Both the position numbers and the translations under genes were made by a program. The notes under the pieces were generated by a model. The model saw only the letters and a list, made by a program, of their open reading frames with translations. It was not told the origin of the DNA and searched no databases. A DNA stretch of 64,000 nt from Pseudoalteromonas flavipulchra NCIMB 2033 = ATCC BAA-314 (GTDB taxonomy: Bacteria > Pseudomonadota > Gammaproteobacteria > Enterobacterales > Alteromonadaceae). The DNA lies in assembly GCA_000814665.1 (NCBI GenBank), contig JWIH01000012.1, positions 62,001-126,000 of the forward strand, written 5' to 3'. Below, in pieces: positions 20,421 through 29,174 of this stretch (position 1 is its first letter; each line of letters opens with the position of its first letter).

Positions 20421-20970
20421 AGAGCGGCCATCGCCGCTCTTTTATTATGGCGTATAATCCAAGAAAGTCCTTAGGAATAAGCAAAACGACAATTAAAAGC
20501 CAATCGGTTATATACATTCCGATAGTGTATAACCAGTAAACCCAATCACGATACTCTTTATCCACTCGGTGATTAGTAATAATATCCTCACTTATAATTA
20601 AAACAAAAAGAAATGAGTTTACTGTTAAAAAACCTATCACATAGGACTTCACTACTCTTGTCAGTCTAAATTCTGGAAACTTAAATAGCTTAACTAGCAA
20701 AAGTATTGTAGAGATATCTAAGAATAAAAATATAAAGTAAATTGAAAGATCATAGAACCCCGCTGTACCAGTTAACCAGCCTTTTGACTCGCAAAAATAA
20801 AATGTAGGTATTGTGAGAAAATATGAACCTGCGAGGAGAAACGAAATGCCACTGAGCTGCTTAAATTTAGGGTTTTTAGTTGCTCGAACAAAGTTAAAGA
20901 GTGCAACAAACAGTAGAATCCATGAGTGTAAACTACTAAGAAACAAGTAAAACAAATACCACAACTTCAA
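20392..20970 (-). CDS. Multi-pass membrane protein, 192 aa, paralogue of the upstream gene
   Basis: I do not recognise a named family. The protein has about five hydrophobic segments (around residues 5-28, 42-60, 72-95, 108-126, 145-168) and a short basic tail. Its last third, DWVYWLYTIGMYITDWLLI then LLIPKDFLGLYAIIK, aligns with RWLLWYLYSYLVISVDFIMV then LLVNKDWLGIKWAI of the neighbouring membrane protein, so the two are paralogues. The ATG overlaps the upstream stop by four bases. Its 3' end runs 29 bases into the convergent Wzi-like gene and reads through that gene's terminator hairpin, which suggests that this AT-rich block was inserted and the end of this gene recreated. Role unknown. 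Confidence 0.65.
20421..20446 (+). terminator. Rho-independent terminator of the coaD/wzi-like operon
   Basis: AGAGCGGC (20421-20428) and GCCGCTCT (20433-20440) form an 8-bp stem with a CATC loop, followed by TTTATT. It begins right after the TAA of the Wzi-like gene and lies inside the 3' coding part of the convergent membrane protein gene. Confidence 0.85.
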
Positions 20971-21482
20971 GCTACCCTAGCTCTCACCTTACTTATAGCC
21001 CATTTAATACCTAACCAATCTTTATTGACTAATAGAGAAGTAACCATAATAAAGTCCACAGAAATCACTAAATATGAGTACAAATACCATAACAGCCAGC
21101 GCGTTACATTTTCATAAATATATGTATCAATATACATAAAGAAGAACATAACAGTATTAATAGCCAAACCTATCATAGTATATAAAACGCCCACCTCAAG
21201 CTTTTCATCTTTAAAAAAAGTATAAGTGGCAAGAAAAAGAGCTAATAAAGTAAAGAGATCAAATAAAGCAAATATGCCGTGAATAGCTGTGTTATAGCTA
21301 TCAGAAACAATGATAAAATCGCTTACAAAGTAGGAGATAAATAACAGAGTAGAAGCAAGGAGTAGCTGTAAATTTTTCTGGACTTTTAGTATATAAAAAA
21401 ATAGATGTAGCAGTGTGGCCATCAAGAAGCCCCATATAACAAGGGCTCCTATACTCATACCAAAAAAGTCATAAATTAACAT
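20967..21482 (-). CDS. Multi-pass membrane protein, 171 aa
   Basis: No named family is recognised. Five hydrophobic segments are visible (about 5-31, 38-57, 63-88, 95-118, 130-150) with a basic C-terminus (KVRARVA). It is a paralogue of the downstream protein and resembles in layout the 228-aa membrane protein at 44593 (a central TDL/FDLFTLLALF-type helix, then a helix with MYIDT or MIVDIS). The gene starts six bases after the stop of a 52-residue peptide gene, so peptide and membrane protein are probably translated together. Base composition is clearly more AT-rich than the flanking wzi-like and arg genes. Confidence 0.65.
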   Translation of the reverse strand: MLIYDFFGMSIGALVIWGFLMATLLHLFFYILKVQKNLQLLLASTLLFISYFVSDFIIVSDSYNTAIHGIFALFDLFTLLALFLATYTFFKDEKLEVGVLYTMIGLAINTVMFFFMYIDTYIYENVTRWLLWYLYSYLVISVDFIMVTSLLVNKDWLGIKWAISKVRARVA

Positions 21483-21488
21483 TAATCA

Positions 21489-21647
21489 TTAGTACGGTTC
21501 TTTAGACCCAGGCGGAGTAATTACACTTCCACGTGCGCCAGATACCATCTCAAGTTTACTTCCAGATTGAATTACCTTATCAGAAAGCGACTTTGTTTGA
21601 CCAGCTGTTTTAGCTTGATTTTTTCTCGCTAGAATCATCTTTAGCAT
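21489..21647 (-). CDS. Small peptide, 52 aa, with SG-type putative cleavage motif
   Basis: This short gene has a good ribosome site (GAGGGA, seven bases before ATG) and stops six bases before the membrane protein gene. The peptide is basic in its first 31 residues (MLKMILARKNQAKTAGQTKS start) and ends with VSGARGSVITPPGSKEPY. The Ser-Gly at 36-37 followed by a small-residue- and Pro-rich tail resembles the leader/core layout of the two GG peptides at 44149 and 44417, which also precede a membrane protein gene. It is likely a secreted or signalling peptide precursor, but that is inference; no maturation enzyme lies beside it. Confidence 0.6.
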   Translation of the reverse strand: MLKMILARKNQAKTAGQTKSLSDKVIQSGSKLEMVSGARGSVITPPGSKEPY

Positions 21648-21780
21648 TGAATTTCCCTCAATATTTACAAATTAGTCTTAACTCTAAAAGTGAGTCACCT
21701 AAAAATTATCGAGATTTACATAGCACGAGACATGCCAACATTTATTAAATTAATTTCAATCGGTTGATTTACATACAGAA

Positions 21781-21805
21781 AGAGCGCTTACTAGCGCTCT
21801 TTTTG
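21781..21805 (-). terminator. Hairpin terminator of the arg operon
   Basis: AGAGCGCT (21781-21788) pairs with AGCGCTCT (21793-21800) around a TACT loop, 24 bases beyond the ArgHA stop. T-rich sequence follows the stem on both strands, more strongly on the plus strand. Confidence 0.7.
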
Positions 21806-21824
21806 ATTCTATAAAAGTTGGATG

Positions 21825-23690
21825 TTAAGCCACAAATTTACATGGAATACTTAAGCTAGATGTTTGTTTTATAATGAAATCCATTGCAATTTCATCACAG
21901 TTATCTTTACGCAAGCACAACTCACAGTCTTTCATCACTTTTTCAGGCAAGCTATCTTTGGTACAGTTGTTAAAGCCTTGTTTCATAAAGAAGCCAGGCA
22001 CTCTAGTTAGCACAATAATACGATTGAGTGCCAATTTTTTGGCTTTCACTAGCAAATGCTCGACTAAAAGTTGCCCTTGTCCCTTAATTTCGCTCTCGGG
22101 ATTTACACCCAAAGAGCGAATTTCAGCAAGCCCAGTGTCGTAAATATATAAAGATGCACATCCTGTCACTTTGCCATCGACCTCTGTCACCGCAAACTCA
22201 TTGATACTATGGATCATATCACTTTTCGCTCGCGGTAGGTTCTCACCTACTTTAGCCCAGTATTGGATCAGTCCAGCAATGGCTTCAACATCATCTAAAT
22301 TGGCATCACGTACTAGGATTTTTTGCTTTTTTTTTGCCGTTTTAATGGCACTGGTTACTTGTGGCAATGAGGTGCCGCCTAATGCTTTACGAGCGGCAAT
22401 ACAAGCGTCAATTTCGAGTACCGGGTAGACATCCTCTGCAATTACTGCGCTGACTTGCTGGAATTCCTCTAAGCTCAGATCCTCGAGGTTTTGCCCCTTA
22501 CTAATTGCTAACTGCACTAATTCACCGACGATGTGATGGCCTTCCCTAAACGGTATTCCCTTAGCAACGAGATAATCAGCAAGCTCTGTTGCATTGGCGT
22601 GACCACCTTTTGCAGCCGCTAACGTTTTATCATCATTAACCTTAATGCCTTTAACGCATGCTTCAGCCATATGAATACACGCAAGCCAAGTTGGCATGGC
22701 ATCAAATAGGCCTTCTTTGTCTTCCTGCATGTCTTTGTTGTAGGCCAAAGGCAAAGCTTTAAGCGTCATCATCATGCCGCTAAAGGCCCCAAAAACTCGA
22801 CCTGTTTTGCCACGGATCAACTCTAAGGCGTCAGGGTTCTTTTTCTGTGGCATCAAGGATGAGCCGGACGTCACGCTGTCGGCCAAATCAATAAAACCAG
22901 ACTCACCAGAATTGTAAAAGATCAAATCTTCAGCAAAACGAGATAAATGCATCATAGAAATAGACGCACAACTGAGTAGCTCAACCACAAAGTCACGATC
23001 AGAGACCGCATCTAAACTATTGCGAGAGGCTTCTCTAAAGCCAAGGTTAACGGCCAACACTTCACGGTCGATAGGATAGGCAGTCCCCGCTAGTGCACCT
23101 GAGCCAAGTGGACATACATTTAACCTTTCAAGCGCATCATTTAAGCGCGACTCGTCACGCTCAATCATCTCAACGTAAGCCATACACCAATGACTAAAGA
23201 GTACTGGCTGAGCACGCTGTAAATGGGTGTAGCCTGGCAAAATAGTACCAAGCTCCTTCTCTGCGAGTGTTACTAGAGCTTGCTTTAGTGAACTCAGTGC
23301 CACAAGCAGTTGCTGCGCCGTTTTACGACTCCACAGTCTAAAATCAGTGGCTACTTGGTCGTTACGGCTTCGACCTGTGTGCAGCTTTTTACCTAAATCA
23401 CCCACTTTGTCGATAAGTTTAGCTTCAACATAAGAATGAATATCCTCATGTCCCGCGGTTGCTACACTACGCGGATCAGCAATCACTTCATCCAAAAGCT
23501 GTTTCAGCGCTGAAATGATCTGCTGATGTTCGCTTTCAGTTAATACTTCTACTTGCTTTAGCGCACCCGCCCAAGCGATAGAGCCAACAATATCTTGCTC
23601 TGCCAATTGATAATCAAATGGCAGAGAATCATTAAATTGCTTAAATGCCTCATCAGGACCTGATGAAAAACGGCCGCCCCATAATGCCAT
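21825..23690 (-). CDS. argHA: Fused argininosuccinate lyase / N-acetylglutamate synthase ArgH(A)
   Basis: This 621-residue protein joins two arginine enzymes. Residues 1 to about 460 are argininosuccinate lyase, with [22 protein letters not shown]-type [16 protein letters not shown] and the lyase signature [15 protein letters not shown] near 280-294. Residues about 465-610 are a GNAT acetyltransferase starting [18 protein letters not shown] with an acetyl-CoA loop [14 protein letters not shown]. Thus it would catalyse the first step (acetylation of glutamate) and the last step of the pathway. This fusion is known from Moritella and other Alteromonadales. It is the last gene of argCBFGH(A), 14 bases after argG. 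A short tail with two CxxC-type Cys pairs ([10 protein letters not shown]) occurs inside the GNAT part. Confidence 0.95.
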   Translation of the reverse strand: MALWGGRFSSGPDEAFKQFNDSLPFDYQLAEQDIVGSIAWAGALKQVEVLTESEHQQIISALKQLLDEVIADPRSVATAGHEDIHSYVEAKLIDKVGDLGKKLHTGRSRNDQVATDFRLWSRKTAQQLLVALSSLKQALVTLAEKELGTILPGYTHLQRAQPVLFSHWCMAYVEMIERDESRLNDALERLNVCPLGSGALAGTAYPIDREVLAVNLGFREASRNSLDAVSDRDFVVELLSCASISMMHLSRFAEDLIFYNSGESGFIDLADSVTSGSSLMPQKKNPDALELIRGKTGRVFGAFSGMMMTLKALPLAYNKDMQEDKEGLFDAMPTWLACIHMAEACVKGIKVNDDKTLAAAKGGHANATELADYLVAKGIPFREGHHIVGELVQLAISKGQNLEDLSLEEFQQVSAVIAEDVYPVLEIDACIAARKALGGTSLPQVTSAIKTAKKKQKILVRDANLDDVEAIAGLIQYWAKVGENLPRAKSDMIHSINEFAVTEVDGKVTGCASLYIYDTGLAEIRSLGVNPESEIKGQGQLLVEHLLVKAKKLALNRIIVLTRVPGFFMKQGFNNCTKDSLPEKVMKDCELCLRKDNCDEIAMDFIIKQTSSLSIPCKFVA

Positions 23691-23704
23691 CTCGCTCTCC
23701 TACC

Positions 23705-24916
23705 TTAAGACTGCTTTTGCTTGTTTAACGCCGCTATCCGGCTAGATAATGAGAATAGACGAATGAATCCCTCCGCATGAGATTGGTCATATACGTCATC
23801 TTCACCAAATGTGGCAAAATCTTCGCTATATAAACTATTGATTGATTGCTTTTGCACTGCATGTACATGGCCTTTATAAAGCTTAAGCACCACCTCGCCA
23901 GTTGCCTGCTGTGCGAAAGACTCTGCGGCAGCTAGAATTGAATCTTTCAGTGGGGTAAACCAGCGACCGTCATAAACTAAGTGTGCAAACTCTTCGCTAA
24001 GCGCGGTTTTCCATTTACGACAAGATTTGTCCAAGATCAGCTCATCAATCGCTTGTAACGCAGCCATCATCACAGTGCCTCCCGGCGTTTCATAACAGCC
24101 ACGAGATTTCATGCCGACTAGGCGGTTTTCAACGATATCCACACGACCAACACCATGCGGTGATGCAATCTCGTTTAACTTAACTAGACACTGATAAGGA
24201 CTATAACGCTCACCGTTAACACCGGTGATTTCACCCTTTTCGATTAATACAGACACATATTCAGGCTGATCCGGAGCTGCTTCTGGAGAGTTAGTCATGG
24301 TCCAAACCTGATCGCTTGGCTCATTCCATGGATCTTCCAATTCACCACCTTCGTGAGAAATATGCCAAGCATTGGCATCACGACTGTAAATTTTGGTAGC
24401 AGAGGCTGCACAAGGGATATTACGCTCAGCCAAATAGTCAAGCAGCGATTCACGACTTGATAACGACCATTCACGCCATGGTGCAATCACTTTAAGATCA
24501 GGCGCAAGCGCTGAGAAGCAAGATTCAAAACGCACCTGATCGTTCCCCTTGCCAGTACAACCATGAGAAAGTGCATCCGCGCCAACTTTACGCGCGATTT
24601 CAACTTGTGCTTTGGCGATAATAGGACGCGCCATTGAAGTACCCAGTAAATATGTCCCTTCATAGGTAGCGCCAGTTTTAAGAGTTGGATAAATATAGTC
24701 GCTAACCATTTCTTCTTTTAAGTCGACGATATAGCACTCAGAGGCACCCGATGCGATTGCCTTTTCTTCAACCCCAACCAATTCTTCTTCACCCTGACCT
24801 ACATCGGCAACAAAGGCGACAACTTCACAACCGTAGTTCTCTTTTAACCATGGCACAATCGCTGATGTGTCTAATCCACCAGAGTAAGCCAGTACCACTT
24901 TTTTAATCTTGCTCAT
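23705..24916 (-). CDS. argG: Argininosuccinate synthase ArgG
   Basis: This 403-residue ligase joins citrulline and aspartate using ATP. It begins [20 protein letters not shown] with the PP-loop SGGLDTS, and has the second signature [13 protein letters not shown] near residue 117-129 and the [12 protein letters not shown] segment. The ATG at 24916 is preferred over the five-codon-longer frame because it gives the conserved start. It lies 11 bases downstream of argF and 14 upstream of argHA in the arg operon. Confidence 0.97.
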   Translation of the reverse strand: MSKIKKVVLAYSGGLDTSAIVPWLKENYGCEVVAFVADVGQGEEELVGVEEKAIASGASECYIVDLKEEMVSDYIYPTLKTGATYEGTYLLGTSMARPIIAKAQVEIARKVGADALSHGCTGKGNDQVRFESCFSALAPDLKVIAPWREWSLSSRESLLDYLAERNIPCAASATKIYSRDANAWHISHEGGELEDPWNEPSDQVWTMTNSPEAAPDQPEYVSVLIEKGEITGVNGERYSPYQCLVKLNEIASPHGVGRVDIVENRLVGMKSRGCYETPGGTVMMAALQAIDELILDKSCRKWKTALSEEFAHLVYDGRWFTPLKDSILAAAESFAQQATGEVVLKLYKGHVHAVQKQSINSLYSEDFATFGEDDVYDQSHAEGFIRLFSLSSRIAALNKQKQS

Positions 24917-24927
24917 GTTCTTTAACC

Positions 24928-25848
24928 TCAAACGTAATCTTTGTTTAACAGCGATACCAGCAATGCGTTTTGGGCATGCATGCGGTTTTCAGCTTGTTGA
25001 ATAATTTTTGACTTTGGCCCGTCCATCACTTCTGAAGTAATTTCAAACTCACGATGTGCTGGCTGGCAATGCAAAATGGTTTGTGCGCCACACGCTTCAA
25101 CTAATTGTTGGTTGATTTGATATGGCATAAAGGTGTCTTTCACCTGTTCAATTGGCGTTTTATTCCCCATAGAAACCCAAGTATCAGCGTAGAGCACATT
25201 AGCGCCAGCCGCCGCTTCTACCCGATCACTGACCAGAACTGAGGCACCATTTACCGCTGCAATTTGTTCAGCCTGCTTTACAATTTGTGCATCTGGAGAA
25301 TGGCCTTTAGGACAAACCGCCACAAAATCAGTGCCTAATGTTGCCGCAAGCAACATTAATGAATGTGTTACGTTATTGCCTTCACCGAGGTAAGCGATTT
25401 TGATCTGGCTGACATCGTCGTAAGTTTCAAATAAGGTGAGAAAATCAGCCAACGCTTGGCAAGGGTGATATAAATCACATAGGCTATTCACAACAGGCAC
25501 CGACGAAAACTCAGCGAGCGTTTCAAGCGTGCTATGGTGATTTACGCGAGCCACAAGGCCATCGGCCCAAGTCGAAATATTAAGCGCAAAATCTTTTACG
25601 GATTCACGCGCACCCATTGCACCGTTTTGCTGATCTAAATACACAGCATGGCCGCCTAATTTATGAATACCGATATCGAACGACAACCGTGTTCTTAAGC
25701 TCGGCTTTTCAAATAGCGTGACTATCGACTTGCCAGCTAAGGCTTGGTTGTATTCTTGCGGTTGATTTTTAATATTTTTTGCAAGCTTTAATAAGTTCAA
25801 AACGTTAGTTTGGTCTAATTCCAAACCAGTTAAAAAATGCTTAGTCAT
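24928..25848 (-). CDS. argF: Ornithine carbamoyltransferase ArgF
   Basis: This 306-residue enzyme makes citrulline from ornithine and carbamoyl phosphate. Motifs seen: carbamoyl-phosphate loop [11 protein letters not shown] (normally STRTR), [12 protein letters not shown], ornithine loop [10 protein letters not shown], and HCQPAHRE, where the catalytic Cys is kept but the usual Leu of HCLP is Gln. The SMG motif and operon position between argB and argG support ornithine rather than acetyl- or succinyl-ornithine as substrate; the full set including argE also fits a pathway with free ornithine. Nine bases separate it from argB. Confidence 0.93.
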   Translation of the reverse strand: MTKHFLTGLELDQTNVLNLLKLAKNIKNQPQEYNQALAGKSIVTLFEKPSLRTRLSFDIGIHKLGGHAVYLDQQNGAMGARESVKDFALNISTWADGLVARVNHHSTLETLAEFSSVPVVNSLCDLYHPCQALADFLTLFETYDDVSQIKIAYLGEGNNVTHSLMLLAATLGTDFVAVCPKGHSPDAQIVKQAEQIAAVNGASVLVSDRVEAAAGANVLYADTWVSMGNKTPIEQVKDTFMPYQINQQLVEACGAQTILHCQPAHREFEITSEVMDGPKSKIIQQAENRMHAQNALLVSLLNKDYV

Positions 25849-25857
25849 GATGTTTTC

Positions 25858-26637
25858 CTACGGCAGAATTTGTGTACCTACGTGCTCACCATTGAGCAAC
25901 GCAATTAAATTTTCTGGCTTTTGCCAGCTAGAGATGTACACCCCTCGTCGTAAGTGTTGGGCAGCGTGAAGACTGGTCTTAACTTTGACCTCCATCCCGC
26001 CCACAATGACCTTTTGCGTGATTAACGTTGAAATCTGTTCCGCGTTAAGTTGATTTAATGGCTGTTTATCGCCATCAAGTACCGCTTCAACGTCAGTCAT
26101 AAAAATAAGTTCTGCACCAAGTTTACTGGCGATAGCAGCTGCTGCTTCATCCGCATTCACATTGTATAAATGGCCGTCAGCACCAATACCAACTGAACTA
26201 ACAACAGGCAACCTATCAAACTCCAACACTGCTTCAAGCATGCCACCTTCACTCGCTTCACAGCTACCTACACGGCCAAGCGCTTTAAGCTTTTGAGTTG
26301 TGGAAAACCCAGCATCATATAAGCACAATCCAACGGGCTTGAGCGTGGCGGTAATGGCGTCTGCCATCAGTTGCTTGTTAGCACAGCCTGCAAGTGCACC
26401 AACAATATAGGGCATTTGCTCCTGTGGACTGATCCGCAGTCCTTGATGTTTTGCAGTAGCAAAACCGGCATCGGTCAGCCACTTATCAACCAGCGCCCCG
26501 CCACCATGAACAATCACAAACTGCTTGTGTGGTGCATCCTGTTGAATTTGCTTGATAGCTGAAAACAATGCTTGCGCTGCCCCCTCTTGATTCAACACCG
26601 CACCACCTAGTTTTATCACCCAAGTTTGTTTGCTCAT
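25858..26637 (-). CDS. argB: Acetylglutamate kinase ArgB
   Basis: This 259-residue amino-acid kinase phosphorylates N-acetylglutamate. It shows TWVIKLGGAVL (phosphate-binding Lys-x-Gly-Gly), FVIVHGGGALVDKWL, and the NVNADEAAAAIASKLGAELIFMTD region of the kinase fold, with the C-terminal GGMEVKVKTSLHAAQHLRRG. The length is that of the short, arginine-insensitive enterobacterial type. Its start overlaps the argC stop by four bases. Confidence 0.96.
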   Translation of the reverse strand: MSKQTWVIKLGGAVLNQEGAAQALFSAIKQIQQDAPHKQFVIVHGGGALVDKWLTDAGFATAKHQGLRISPQEQMPYIVGALAGCANKQLMADAITATLKPVGLCLYDAGFSTTQKLKALGRVGSCEASEGGMLEAVLEFDRLPVVSSVGIGADGHLYNVNADEAAAAIASKLGAELIFMTDVEAVLDGDKQPLNQLNAEQISTLITQKVIVGGMEVKVKTSLHAAQHLRRGVYISSWQKPENLIALLNGEHVGTQILP

Positions 26638-27647
26638 GCTGATACCCCTAAACCTTGATAATGCTCAAGTCCCGCCGCCAAGTTCATACACTGTAATGCT
26701 TGGCCTGCAGCCCCTTTAAGCAAGTTATCAATCGCGACCACTACAATCAGTTGATTGCCCTTTTGCTGCCAACCAATATCAACAAAAGGCTGATTTTCAA
26801 CGGCTTTGATTGATGGGAGTTGACTCCCCTTTAATCTGATCAGCGGCTCATCGGCAAGCACCTGGTAAGCGGCATCAACTTGATTTGGTGTGACATTTTC
26901 TTTCAGAGTGACGTAGATCGTTTCCAAGATACCACGCTTAAAATTCCCTAAATGCGGCGTAAACAACACTGGGTGTTCAAGGTATTTTTCTATTTCTGGG
27001 CTATGTCTGTGCGTAAACAAACCGTATGGTGCAAGAGATACTTCGCAAAAGTGTGTGGCGACATTCGCTTTTCTACCTGCGCCGGTAACACCAGAAACAG
27101 CATTAATGATAACAGGCTGCTCTGTTATCAGATCAGCTTGTTGTAATGGCTTAAGTGCATTGAGTGCCGCAGTCGGATAGCAGCCCGCGACCGCCACTAA
27201 CTTTGCCGTTTTAATAGCATCGCCATACCATTCAGCTAACCCGTATTGCGCTTGCGTTAACCAGTCTTGATGTGGGTGAGAAAAACCGTAGTAAGTTTCG
27301 TAGTCTTCATTGCTAGATAAACGGTAACCTCCAGATAGGTCAAAAACCCGTTTGCCCATCTGTAAAAATACCGGTGCAAGTTCTACGCTAACCTTGTGAT
27401 CCGTGCATAAACACACATAGTCCGATGATTGCTCTATCAACGAAAAAGCTTGCTCATTTAAGGGTTGCAGCTCAATATCTAGCAAGCCCGAATATTCTGG
27501 ATATAAATCGCTGATGAATTTGTGTTTGTCTAAGCTTTGCTCAGATACAAAGCAATGCGCAAGTGTGAAGGCAGGATGCTTGGCAACCAGCTTAGCAAGC
27601 TCAGCGCCACTGTAGCCGCTCGCTCCGATTATAGATACTTTCAACAT
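26634..27647 (-). CDS. argC: N-acetyl-gamma-glutamyl-phosphate reductase ArgC
   Basis: This 337-residue NADPH-dependent reductase starts with IIGASGYSGAELAKLV (nucleotide fold) and holds the active-site VAVAGCYPTAALNAL with the catalytic Cys, then SGVTGAGRKA and the HRHSPEIEKYL region. It is the first gene of the minus-strand argCBFGH(A) operon and faces the divergent argE across a 173-base region that contains an ARG box. Confidence 0.96.
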   Translation of the reverse strand: MLKVSIIGASGYSGAELAKLVAKHPAFTLAHCFVSEQSLDKHKFISDLYPEYSGLLDIELQPLNEQAFSLIEQSSDYVCLCTDHKVSVELAPVFLQMGKRVFDLSGGYRLSSNEDYETYYGFSHPHQDWLTQAQYGLAEWYGDAIKTAKLVAVAGCYPTAALNALKPLQQADLITEQPVIINAVSGVTGAGRKANVATHFCEVSLAPYGLFTHRHSPEIEKYLEHPVLFTPHLGNFKRGILETIYVTLKENVTPNQVDAAYQVLADEPLIRLKGSQLPSIKAVENQPFVDIGWQQKGNQLIVVVAIDNLLKGAAGQALQCMNLAAGLEHYQGLGVSA

Positions 27648-27746
27648 AGTGTTCTCAAGATTAAAAAAGTTTGATTAGGATTGGTTCTGCTAGTTGTTGA
27701 AGTCAAATCGTCGCATTGCTGTTCCAAAATATATTTATGCTAAAAA

Positions 27747-27764
27747 AGTGAATTGATATTCACT
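27747..27764. promoter_or_regulatory. ARG box (ArgR operator) between argC and argE
   Basis: AGTGAATTGATATTCACT is an 18-bp near-perfect palindrome that matches the ArgR consensus wnTGAATwwwwATTCAnw at all positions but one in the central w block. Its place between the divergent argC and argE promoters fits arginine-dependent repression of both directions. A weaker half-matching site (TTTGAATAAGTATTTTAG, 27795-27812) lies next to the argE ribosome site and could be an auxiliary box. Confidence 0.88.
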
Positions 27765-27820
27765 CTAAACATCTTTATATTTTTATGCAAGAACTTTGAA
27801 TAAGTATTTTAGGAATTTTT

Positions 27821-28987
27821 ATGAAATTGCCCGCTTTTATGGAAATGTATCAGCAACTGATCGCCGCGCCATCTATCAGTGCATTAGAAGAAAGTCTCAA
27901 CATGAGTAATCAGAGTGTGATCCAGCTACTCGCACAGTGGTGCGAAACGTTAGGATTTACTGTCGAAGTAACAGAGCTTGAACATGCAAAAGGAAAATAT
28001 AATCTAATTGCAAGACGAGGTAATGGCGATGGTGGATTAATGTTGGCCGGCCACACGGATACCGTGCCGTTCGACGATAGCCGCTGGCAATTTGATCCTT
28101 TTAAATTAAGCGCGCAAGATAATAAATTATATGGCCTTGGAAGTATTGATATGAAAGGTTTTTTTGCTTTCGTATTGAATGCAATCTCAGAGCTTGATGA
28201 ATTACAGCAAAGTGCTCCTATCATGATTTTAGCCACCGCCGATGAAGAAACCACTATGGCTGGTGCTCAGGAAATCGCAAAACATCCAAGCTTGAAGCCG
28301 GCGCGCTGCATTATTGGTGAACCCACTGATATGGTGCCGGTATTTACCCACAAAGGCCATATGACGACCGCCATCCGCATCGTTGGTCGTTCAGGCCATA
28401 GCTCAGATCCAGAGCGCGGCTTAAATGCCATTGAAATCATGCATCAGGTGATTGCAAATTTATTAAAGTTAAGAGAAGAATTAAAGAATAAATATTCAAC
28501 TCCACATTTTGCTATTCCTTACCCAACTTTAAACCTTGGGCACATTCATGGTGGCGACAATGCCAACCGTATTTGTGGCTGTTGTGAACTACATATTGAT
28601 ATGCGCCCTTTGCCAGGTCTTAGCATCAAAGAACTGCAAGCCATGCTCACGGCAGCTATGGCACCCATCAATACACATTATCCGAATAGTGTCTCGGTTA
28701 TAGATATGCACGAACCCATTCCGGCTTTTACCGGCTCGACAGATTCTGCTTTGGTGAAAATGGCTGAGCGCCTGTCAGGACAACAAGCAATTGCTGTAAA
28801 CTATTGTACCGAAGCACCCTTTCTACAACAGCTAGGCTGCGAAACTATCGTTATGGGGCCGGGTTCAATTAATCAAGCACACCAACCCAACGAGTTTTTA
28901 GCAATGGAAAAAATCCAGCCAAGTCAGGATATTATTAAGCAGCTAATAAGAGAAAGTTGCTTTGCTTATACCAGCTGTATTAAGTAA
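27821..28987 (+). CDS. argE: Acetylornithine deacetylase ArgE
   Basis: This 388-residue M20-family zinc hydrolase releases ornithine from N-acetylornithine. Metal and catalytic motifs are [13 protein letters not shown] near 74-86, [11 protein letters not shown] (bridging Asp) and [12 protein letters not shown] (catalytic Glu-Glu), then [10 protein letters not shown]. It starts at an ATG after AGGAA and is divergent from argCBFGH(A). Because ArgHA supplies the acetylglutamate, the linear acetylated pathway is complete within the cluster except for argD. Confidence 0.95.
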   Translation: MKLPAFMEMYQQLIAAPSISALEESLNMSNQSVIQLLAQWCETLGFTVEVTELEHAKGKYNLIARRGNGDGGLMLAGHTDTVPFDDSRWQFDPFKLSAQDNKLYGLGSIDMKGFFAFVLNAISELDELQQSAPIMILATADEETTMAGAQEIAKHPSLKPARCIIGEPTDMVPVFTHKGHMTTAIRIVGRSGHSSDPERGLNAIEIMHQVIANLLKLREELKNKYSTPHFAIPYPTLNLGHIHGGDNANRICGCCELHIDMRPLPGLSIKELQAMLTAAMAPINTHYPNSVSVIDMHEPIPAFTGSTDSALVKMAERLSGQQAIAVNYCTEAPFLQQLGCETIVMGPGSINQAHQPNEFLAMEKIQPSQDIIKQLIRESCFAYTSCIK

Positions 28988-28990
28988 ATG

Positions 28991-29106
28991 ATCTATCTTG
29001 AAGCGGGGAAATAGCTTTAGTAGCAAGGCAAAAATTTTGCTATTTAGTTGTTCTAAATGAGAAATTTTTAACGAAGCTAATATGCTATTTCACCCTTCAA
29101 ATTGAT
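28991..29106. repeat. Imperfect inverted-repeat element, about 116 bp
   Basis: The left end ATCTATCTTGAAGCGGGG-AAATAGC and the complement of the right end (ATCAATTTGAAGGGTGAAATAGC) match closely, enclosing a 70-base AT-rich middle with a smaller hairpin (GCAAAAATTTTGC, 29028-29040). It starts three bases after the argE stop. A truncated direct copy of its left end follows fbp at 32721. This looks like a small interspersed palindromic element, possibly carried in transcripts as a 3' structure. Confidence 0.6.
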
Positions 29107-29140
29107 TAGAGAATTAATTCAATTGGTATTAATTATAACT

Positions 29141-29170
29141 AAAAAGGGCGCTCACTCGAGCGCCCTTTTT
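29141..29170. terminator. Bidirectional terminator between argE and the metalloprotease gene
   Basis: AAAAAGGGCGCTC (29141-29153) pairs with GAGCGCCCTTTTT (29158-29170) around an ACTC loop. The A and T runs make it functional in both directions for the convergent genes. Confidence 0.92.
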
Positions 29171-29174
29171 CAGG

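Noticed and set aside
22171..22428. Antisense open frames across argHA, recG, spoT and the RND genes
   Set aside because: They follow codon-position bias of the real genes on the other strand and lack start signals.
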